Positions 8,716 to 13,640 of a DNA stretch of 13,640 nt are shown here, piece after piece (positions within the stretch are counted from its first letter, which is position 1; each line of letters starts with the position of its first letter). This stretch comes from Brachionus plicatilis. Its lineage: Eukaryota; Rotifera; Eurotatoria; Ploima; Brachionidae. The notes beneath the pieces were generated by a model that made no database searches, was not told where the DNA came from, and was given only the letters and a program-made list of their open reading frames with translations. A program made the position numbers and the translations under genes. The stretch is from NCBI GenBank assembly GCA_010279815.1, contig QEOQ01000545.1:27924-41563 (forward strand), read 5' to 3'.

Positions 8716-9981
8716 TCAAAATGATACTGCATCGATTTTATCTTTATTTTTAAAATCAGAACAGTTAATATCGAATGAAGGCAACTTTTGATTTAGAAAA
8801 AAATATTTAGAGTATAACTGTCGTCGCATTCGACAGAATCCGTCTCTTTTGCCGTCGCATCGGCATATTGAAAAAGTTATTCTTTTGGTGAAAGATTCCA
8901 TGCAACCGACGCAAAGCTCATTATTAGTAATTGGATGTTTTGTTTGAATATCTAAAAGATTACAAACTGGACATGTCACAGCTAAAAAAAGAATAAAGTA
9001 AATTTTATCAATCTTATTCAAAAATGTTCATTGCCGTCAAAAATTCTGTAATGAATAATTTAAACAAATTTAAATATTTAAATTTTAATTTTGATTTAAA
9101 TTTGTATTATTAAATTTTGTTTAAATTTTAATTTAAATTTTTGTTAGATTAAGCTGTAGTGTATTTTTCAAAAATGGCCTGATTGATCAACTAGTGGAAG
9201 ATAAAGTTGCAAACAGTATTCAATACTTGTACAGTATTCGAAAAAAGATAAATTAACAGATTTTTAAAATTTTGAAAATTCGATAATTCAATATTTATAA
9301 TTATTATTACATGCAAAATTAGAAATCTGTTAAAATACTGCTGTAAATTTATTTTATTTGAAAATTTTGAAAATTGAAATTTAATCTAAATTTTTACTTT
9401 GCCTTTTTTAATTGAAATTAATATAAATTAATTGACAAAATTTAATTTTATCTTATTCAAATTAAAGAAATAGATGGCATCTTTTAGCTTTTCTTTCTAA
9501 AAGAACCTAAGCTTAAATTAAAAACGATATATTCTTATATTGCTTGATTATTAGAAAAATTGTCCCTTTAAAAATAAAAAAATATCTTACTTTTCGATTC
9601 CTTTAATCTAGTTGAACTAATTGCTTCATTATTAATTTCAAATATGCTCCTGTTACATTTAAATGATTTAGAAATATTTTTTGTTTCTAAAATTTCACTG
9701 ACATCACCTAAATATAATAATGTGTTTAGAATTATAAAATAATCTAAGTAATTAATTAAATTACAGCTGTCATCATTGTAAAAGTCCATTTCCTTATTGG
9801 AAGTTTGGAGAATTTTATGATTTTGTTCACAAAATTTTATATATTTATAATCTTTCTCACTCTGGTAAGAATAGATTTCCTCCAAATCTTTTTTCAATTT
9901 TTTGTCTTTTTGTTTTAAATTTTCAACTTTTAAAGCAATGTTTTTTATTTCATTTTGATTTTGGTTAATTTCACTTTCTAA
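8716..9981 (-). CDS. Coiled-coil protein with C-terminal Cys-rich zinc-finger-like motif, 3' part
   Basis: Two exons join cleanly: 9981-9591 (acceptor ACATTTTAG, donor A|GTAAGAT) and 8981-8716 (acceptor CTTTTTTTAG). The split Lys-Thr junction keeps frame, giving 218 residues from this point. The first ~45 residues are a Lys/Glu/Gln-rich probable coiled coil (LESEINQNQNEIKN, then LKKDLEEI), followed by a hydrophobic-acidic stretch (LINYLDYFIILNTLLYLGDV). The last exon has CPVC, 16 residues, CVGCMESFTKRI, CRCDGKRDGFC and RMRRQLYSKYF. The CxxC...CxGCxxSFxKR part resembles the first finger of nuclear-receptor DNA-binding domains, but the second finger lacks its later cysteines, so this could equally be another treble-clef zinc finger. 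The 609-bp intron is ten times longer than those of ABCF3. The 5' end is missing: candidates upstream do not splice in cleanly. Confidence 0.6.
8982..9590 (-). other. 609-bp intron of the minus-strand gene
   Basis: Bounded by GTAAG and TTTTTTTAG on the minus strand. It contains AT-palindromic filler around 9055-9145 (repeated AAATTTAAAT words) and a small plus-strand open frame at 9137-9256 (noted in findings). I found no additional minus-strand exon with acceptable splice sites. Confidence 0.5.
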
Positions 9982-10030
9982 CTAAAATGTAATGGGAAAA
10001 TTAAATGTTCACGCTTTAAGACAAAAAAAC

Positions 10031-10096
10031 TTAATTTTTAATCTTTTCTCTCAATTCTCGAGATTCAAGAAAATATATTTTTTCCACGGATTCCAT
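10031..10096 (-). CDS. Possible upstream coiled-coil exon (MESVEKIYFLESRELREKIKN)
   Basis: A 21-codon minus ORF from an ATG at 10094-10096 to TAA at 10031-10033, located 50 bp upstream of the coiled-coil exon and behind a TTGTTTCTAG acceptor-like site. Its heptad-like Glu/Lys/Leu content would suit the start of the coiled coil that follows. However, no GT donor is available before the TAA, so a clean join cannot be made. It may be a real N-terminus with a non-canonical junction or a sequence error, or it may be unrelated. Confidence 0.2.
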   Translation of the reverse strand: MESVEKIYFLESRELREKIKN

Positions 10097-10102
10097 TTAT
10101 TT

Positions 10103-10312
10103 TCAATTTTTTCTAGAAACAATTGAAATTGAAGGACATTAATGAAATGATTTAAATTTTACTAATTAATTTTTTTTTTGTTGACTTAAATAGTTTAAAA
10201 GAGAAATTATTTAAAAAATTGAAAAAGAAATTGTTGATGAAGTGAGACTTTGAAAGATTAAATAGAAAAAGCGAGTGCTTAACTATTTTTCTTTTACTTT
10301 GAAAAAAATATT
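10103..10312. other. AT-rich DNA, nothing recognised
   Basis: Spacer of AT-rich sequence between minus-strand coding-like pieces. No feature can be supported. Confidence 0.4.
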
Positions 10313-10474
10313 TCAGATTTCTTTATTTATCTTGGTCAATTGATTAACAATTGAATTTGATAAAAAAGCTTCTAAGCCGCACCACTCAAATTGAACAACA
10401 GACCTATGCTGTCGAGCAGCGGAAAAATTACCAACTCTTTTTGTGACCTTTTTGTCATTGCTGGTCATGGTCAT
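10313..10474 (-). CDS. Small unidentified ORF, 53 codons
   Basis: A minus-strand ATG (10472-10474) opens MTMTSNDKKVTKRVGNF, then SAARQHRSVVQFEWCGLEAF and LSNSIVNQLTKINKEI, and stops at TGA 10313-10315. Upstream the frame stays open for about 16 more codons (SSSSSYVKTYCL). The stretch is distinctly GC-richer than its surroundings and the residue mix is protein-like with a basic start. It lies on the same strand as, and 5' to, the coiled-coil gene and could be an early exon, but I found no donor before the stop. The opposite strand of the same block also has an open frame of about 44 codons (10375-10507), so the coding strand is not certain. Family unknown. Confidence 0.35.
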   Translation of the reverse strand: MTMTSNDKKVTKRVGNFSAARQHRSVVQFEWCGLEAFLSNSIVNQLTKINKEI

Positions 10475-10528
10475 GAGACAATAGGTTTTTACATAAGAAC
10501 TTGAACTTGAAACTTGAATTGTTCACCT

Positions 10529-10615
10529 CTACACTAAAGATTTCCGGACCGTAAAAGAACTCTCCATAAATGATCGGCCGTAATTTCCACTAGCATATTG
10601 TTCTGTTCCAAATGC
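10529..10615 (-). CDS. Possible small exon, unidentified
   Basis: Behind a CTCAATTAG acceptor-like site the minus strand reads AFGTEQYASGNYGRSF and MESSFTVRKSLV, then TAG at 10529-10531. The block is GC-richer than its surroundings. Other frames of the same strand also look protein-like (for example VEITADHLWRVLLRSGNL), so the assignment is weak. A GT follows the Leu codon and could serve as a donor. It lies between the fibronectin island and the 53-codon ORF, all on the minus strand. It could be another exon of either gene or decayed coding DNA. Confidence 0.2.
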   Translation of the reverse strand, partial: AFGTEQYASGNYGRSFMESSFTVRKSLV

Positions 10616-10792
10616 CTAATTGAGTAGCAAAATTCATTTTTTGCTTGTCATTATCAAGTGTAGCACTTTAACACTTAAACGTTTGACTCACTGATGTACA
10701 AAATTTTCCGGTTTTTGAAAAAAAACCTATTGAACATATTGAACACCTGCTAAGATTTTTTTTGTAAATTAAAAATTTAAAAAATAAATTTA

Positions 10793-11585
10793 TCACTCAT
10801 ACTTAGAGTATGTCCTTGGAATTGTAGACAATGATGTGATCGGTTGTGTTCGATAGAGCAAAATAGCGCTCCGAAGACAATTCAGAATTCTAAACAAGTA
10901 CTCGTAGTTCTCCTTCAAATTTTGCACACAATACGATGTGTCTATGAACGGAATGTCTTTTTTGACCAGTGACCAATTGTTTCGTTTAGTGTCACATTGC
11001 TCAATTGTGTAAGATTTCACAGGTAGACCGTTGTCACTGAGTGGCGCTTCCCATTGCAATGTAACTCGGTCCACATCGACGCCAATGCATTCAAAATTGG
11101 CGGATGGCTGTGGTGGACCGACGGTACGCTTTGGCTGGAACGCGTCCGAGTCCAACGGTTCGCTTAGACCCTCGCTGTTCTCAGCAAATATCTGCACTAC
11201 ATACTGGCTTCCTTTGATTAAATCTTTGACTGTTATTGAGTGTGTGTCGGCGCCGACACGTCCGCACTTGACCCACACGGGCCGCTGGACATCTCTGCGT
11301 TTGAACAAGTAGCCGGTTATGGCAATGCCGCCGTTCTGGGTCGGCTGTTGCCACGAGACCTTGGCCGAATTGTGGGTCACGTTGCTGATGAGAATGAGAG
11401 GCTGGGGCGCGCTTGGCACTGAATCCTATTGAATTGTGATCGAGTTTTTGTGTAAGGTCAAGGCGGTGATCGGTCCGCTGGGAGTTGATGGTGGCGTGAG
11501 TTGTTTTTTGGGAATTACTGGGCGATTTAGTTCAAGTGGAAGTGACTGACCGATTGCGTTGCTAGCGCTTATTCTGAAGTAGTAC
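10793..11585 (-). pseudogene. Fibronectin type III domains of titin/twitchin type, broken
   Basis: The minus strand reads the tail of one FnIII domain (YYFRISASNAIGQSLPLELN), the first strands of a second (PPSTPSGPITALTLHKNSIT), TAG at 11426-11428, then one complete domain (PSAPQPLILISNVTH to SEGLSEPL) and a fourth from GPPQPSANFECIG to YEYLFRI with a shortened end (PITSLSTIP), stopping at TGA 10793-10795. VSWQQPTQNGGIAITGY and LQWEAPLSDNGLPVKSY are typical of the A-band-like FnIII repeats of titin, twitchin and projectin. The TAG sits where the core Trp of strand B is expected (SITIQ-stop-DS), consistent with TGG to TAG. The second domain then jumps straight into the third, lacking about 60 residues. 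GC is about half, far above the surroundings. It could be a decayed duplicate or part of a real gene with unseen introns; a simple GT-AG intron over the stop does not keep frame. A possible acceptor lies at 11586. Confidence 0.72.
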
Positions 11586-11892
11586 CTTCACAGCTCGACT
11601 GCTCTCTTGATATGTATATAAAGTCTATTAGTAAAAAAAAACAAAAATAGTTTTATGTGTAAAACAATCAGCACACGGATACAAAGACCACGTTTGGCAA
11701 ATGGCAAAATAAAAGGTGATCTTTTTAGTGGTTAGAAAAAAAATAGTCAACTTACACCAGCGACCATTTTGTTGCTCAAAAATTTAGTTTTAGAACTTTT
11801 TGCTTGGTTTTTTAAAAACGTGAATATTTAAAATGCTTTTGCCGAGCGATTTTTCTAGTGCATGCATTTGCAATGTGTGAGCGCATTGGTAC
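11586..11892. other. Upstream flank of the FnIII fragment, no gene resolved
   Basis: If the FnIII fragment were part of a spliced gene, earlier exons should lie here on the minus strand. A good donor-like GTGTAAGT at about 11750-11757 follows a short TKWSLV-like frame that could be an FnIII strand, but it is only about 20 nt and has no clear exon. Nothing else is supported. Confidence 0.3.
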
Positions 11893-11933
11893 TCTACTAT
11901 ACTATAATATACTATACGGTACTATACTATATA
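11893..11933 (+). repeat. Short ACTATA-type simple repeat
   Basis: Imperfect iterations of CTACTATA/ATACTATA run through this interval and lead directly into the second copy of the 25-bp repeat. Confidence 0.6.
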
Positions 11934-11948
11934 TTCTAATAGCTTATT
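11924..11948 (+). repeat. 25-bp exact direct repeat, copy 2
   Basis: Identical to 7402-7426. It starts inside the ACTATA simple repeat. A longer dispersed element sharing this end is possible, but the flanks diverge immediately within this window. Confidence 0.75.
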
Positions 11949-12400
11949 TTTTATATACAATAAATTAATAAATTTATATACTAAATTGGCGTTTTTAAGA
12001 CTCACATTCTTGGAAAATTGTAGTGATGTTGGTTATGCTTGGTTTTGTGGTATGCTAATTTGATTGACGAAATTAGCTAACCAAATTTTATTACAAAACC
12101 TTATTATGCAAAAATGACTAAAAAAAAAGAATTAATTCTGATTATTCTATTAATAAAAAAGGAAAATTAAAGAAAAGAAAACAAGAAAAAATTAAGCGTC
12201 TTTGAATTCTTTTTAGCACTTATTTTACTTTTTTTATCGCCAAAAAATCTCACTTTTCTAAAAATACTTTTATGAAAATTTTTGTGCAAATCACAACTTT
12301 GACTTAAATTTTTGTGACTTAGACTTAAAACTGTGACTTATAAACAAGTTTGGTTGAAATTATATTTAATAATTACAATGTAGCTGTCAAAAGTGATTAG
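11949..12400. other. AT-rich DNA, nothing recognised
   Basis: AT-rich sequence with no supportable gene or RNA. Confidence 0.45.
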
Positions 12401-12634
12401 AAAAAATTGATTTACCAAAAAACTCACAGCACCAAAAATGGAATTAAAGATCTAATAAATGATCCATTAGTTGGAAATGTCCTGCTCGAATGCATCTCCA
12501 CTGTATTGATGAAAAACAGAATGTCAAAATGCTACGAAACCAAAAGGATCATGATCATGGCTTTATTAACTCGTCTAAACGGATGAAAAAAGAGATTAAA
12601 GATAAAATTTTACGTCTGTTTGATATTAAAGTAA
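12401..12634 (+). pseudogene. Unidentified coding relic, broken
   Basis: After TAG (12398-12400) the frame reads KKLIYQKTHSTKNG, then IKDLINDPLVGNVLLECIS, TVLMKNRMSKCYETKR and IMIMALLTRLNG, with TGA at 12584-12586, then KKRLKIKFYVCLILK and TAA. An overlapping frame starting at 12490 is open longer (78 codons) but is less protein-like at first; its part KRMKKEIKDKILRLFDIKVT could continue the first frame after a frameshift. The block is GC-richer than its surroundings. I do not recognise the family. A decayed gene fragment or exon is the best reading. Confidence 0.35.
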
Positions 12635-12769
12635 CTGCGCCATTAAATATTATTTACACATTATTTACGAATTTTTTTTCTTTATTAAAGAGTATTTTTA
12701 TAAAAAATCATTTCAATTTTACTTAAGTATTTTTAGACAAAAAAGTACTTTAATATCTTAAGAGTATTT

Positions 12770-12943
12770 TTAGAAAACAAAGAGAAATTTTAGAAAAATG
12801 ATGATTATTGGTGAAAGAAAAATTTTAAGCCTAAGAAAACTATTTTTTTCTTGATCTTTGCTTTGTATTTGTTCATCTTGAGTTATTTCCAGGTTATTTT
12901 TTGATCCACCAGGCCTTACTCTTTTCCTCTTACGAATTTCAGT
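12770..12943 (-). pseudogene. Coding relic, basic region (RKRKRVRPGGSKN)
   Basis: A minus-strand open frame reads TEIRKRKRVRPGGSKNN, then LEITQDEQIQSKDQEKN, and runs into AT-rich low-quality sequence before TAA. The basic cluster followed by an acidic/Gln stretch looks like a disordered nuclear or transposon-encoded segment. It probably belongs with the relic at 13049-13216 in a different frame, both being pieces of one decayed ORF. Family not recognised. Confidence 0.25.
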
Positions 12944-13048
12944 CTAAGATATGTTTACATCTCTTCATTCGAATGATTATCTTTAACTAAATATTGAACT
13001 TGTTCTTATATTTGATTTTCATGATGAAATTGTTCTTTAGCTTCAATC

Positions 13049-13216
13049 TTATTCAGCTAGACTTGAAATTGAATTAACAAGTTCTAATCTTTTTTTTTGA
13101 TTGCACACATAATTACCTAGCTGCAAAGCCTTTTTTGTAATTGCTGGCTTACCACGTTTTATATTTTCACCCAAATGAACATCTTTAGCGTTTTTATGCC
13201 ATTCCAATCCTCGATA
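13049..13216 (-). pseudogene. Coding relic, KRGKPAITKKAL segment
   Basis: 55 codons on the minus strand read EWHKNAKDVHLGENIKRGKP, AITKKALQLGNYVCN and QKKRLELVNSISSLAE, ending in TAA. Just downstream another frame continues protein-like (IEAKEQFHHENQI, stop, EQVQYLVKDNHSNEEM, stop). The succession of frames and stops looks like one decayed coiled-coil/basic ORF spanning about 12950-13216. The RGKPxxxKKAL phrase recalls AT-hook-like RGRPxKxxKAL linkers seen in many transposon and chromatin proteins, but this is too weak to name. Confidence 0.35.
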
Positions 13217-13640
13217 TCAGATAATTTAAGTTAATTTTGAAAAAAATTTTCTTAAGTGTTTTCAAATATAAGAGATGAACTAATTTATGATATTTTAAGT
13301 GTAAATTAGATACTTTATAAATTTTATTTTGATACTAAGAAAAAAAAATTAAATACTAAAAACGTTTTGATAAAATTAAAAAAAACACTAGATACAAAGC
13401 ATTGTGAAGTTTCGTTCAAAAAGTTCAGTTCAAAATCTTAAATTCGTATATATTTTGAATAGAATGAAGTGAAAAATAAAAATTTAGCACATGATGTAAC
13501 AAAAAATGTTACAGGACTTTCTCAAAAAAAAACAAAAAAAAATTTCAATTAACCAATTATTGATTTTCCAAAAAAAAACTGAGTGAATGTTAAGTTGGTT
13601 TTGAAATAAAAATTTCGAATTTTTAAATTTAACACCTACA
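13217..13640. other. AT-rich DNA to the end of the window
   Basis: Low-complexity AT-rich DNA with poly-A runs. No gene, RNA or repeat can be supported. Confidence 0.45.

Noticed and set aside
9055..9145. AAATTTAAAT-rich palindromic block as an origin or matrix-attachment site
   Set aside because: Such words are expected by chance at this AT content; there is no specific evidence.
10793..10880. Alternative minus frame reading SSERYFALSNTTDHIIVY at the end of the FnIII fragment
   Set aside because: It looks protein-like, but the FnIII frame continues plausibly through SAILLYRTQPITSLSTIP, which fits the final strand of the domain, so the other frame is probably incidental.
11031..11422. Plus-strand ORFs over the FnIII island
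   Set aside because: They are antisense to clear FnIII domain sequence; their length is explained by the GC-rich composition.
11750..11785. Micro-exon with TKWSLV-like FnIII strand and GTAAGT donor
   Set aside because: Only about 20 nt, with no supportable acceptor or adjoining FnIII exon; it is not enough to annotate.

Overview
The window looks like nuclear DNA of an invertebrate animal with a very AT-rich genome. The evidence is an intron-containing ABCF3 gene that uses the standard genetic code, introns of only 49-67 bp, AATAAA-type poly(A) signals, a pogo/Tigger-type DNA transposon remnant, and a fragment of a titin/twitchin-type muscle gene (tandem fibronectin type III domains). I cannot place the lineage more precisely. 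The AT content and short introns would suit several nematode, mite, rotifer or other invertebrate groups. There are no bacterial operons, rRNA genes, convincing tRNAs or CRISPR arrays.

Layout. Positions 1-4213 are mostly low-complexity AT-rich DNA. They hold two short protein-like relics whose frames are broken only by TGA (69-287 and 1939-2046), and two diverged copies, in opposite orientation, of a roughly 75-90 bp GC-richer, hairpin-capable unit (650-721 and 1065-1155). Positions 4214-6918 are the one clearly intact gene: a complete 11-exon, 717-residue ABCF3 (Gcn20-like ABC-F ATPase) on the plus strand, followed by poly(A) signals. Positions 7437-7965 are a 529-bp non-autonomous pogo/Tigger element with perfect 35-bp terminal inverted repeats and a TA target duplication. 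Inside it, two transposase fragments point outward in opposite directions.

Positions 8677-9981 are the 3' part of a minus-strand gene, with a coiled-coil exon, a 609-bp intron and a last exon carrying a cysteine-rich zinc-finger-like motif. Its 5' end is unresolved, and small coding-like pieces at 10031-10096, 10313-10474 and 10529-10615 may or may not belong to it. Positions 10793-11585 are a GC-richer minus-strand island of fibronectin III domains. One domain is truncated and carries a TAG where a Trp is expected, so it is probably a pseudogene or a fragment of a giant muscle protein gene. Positions 11586-13640 are AT-rich, with a short ACTAT-type repeat, a 25-bp exact repeat also found beside the transposon, and broken coding relics at 12401-12634 (+) and 12770-13216 (-).

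No shared pathway links the genes. The picture is one housekeeping gene and one poorly conserved gene set in DNA full of decaying coding and mobile-element relics. The items most worth a second look are the outward-facing transposase pieces, the hairpin pair, the repeated occurrence of TGA/TAG at places where Trp would fit, and the coiled-coil/zinc-finger gene.
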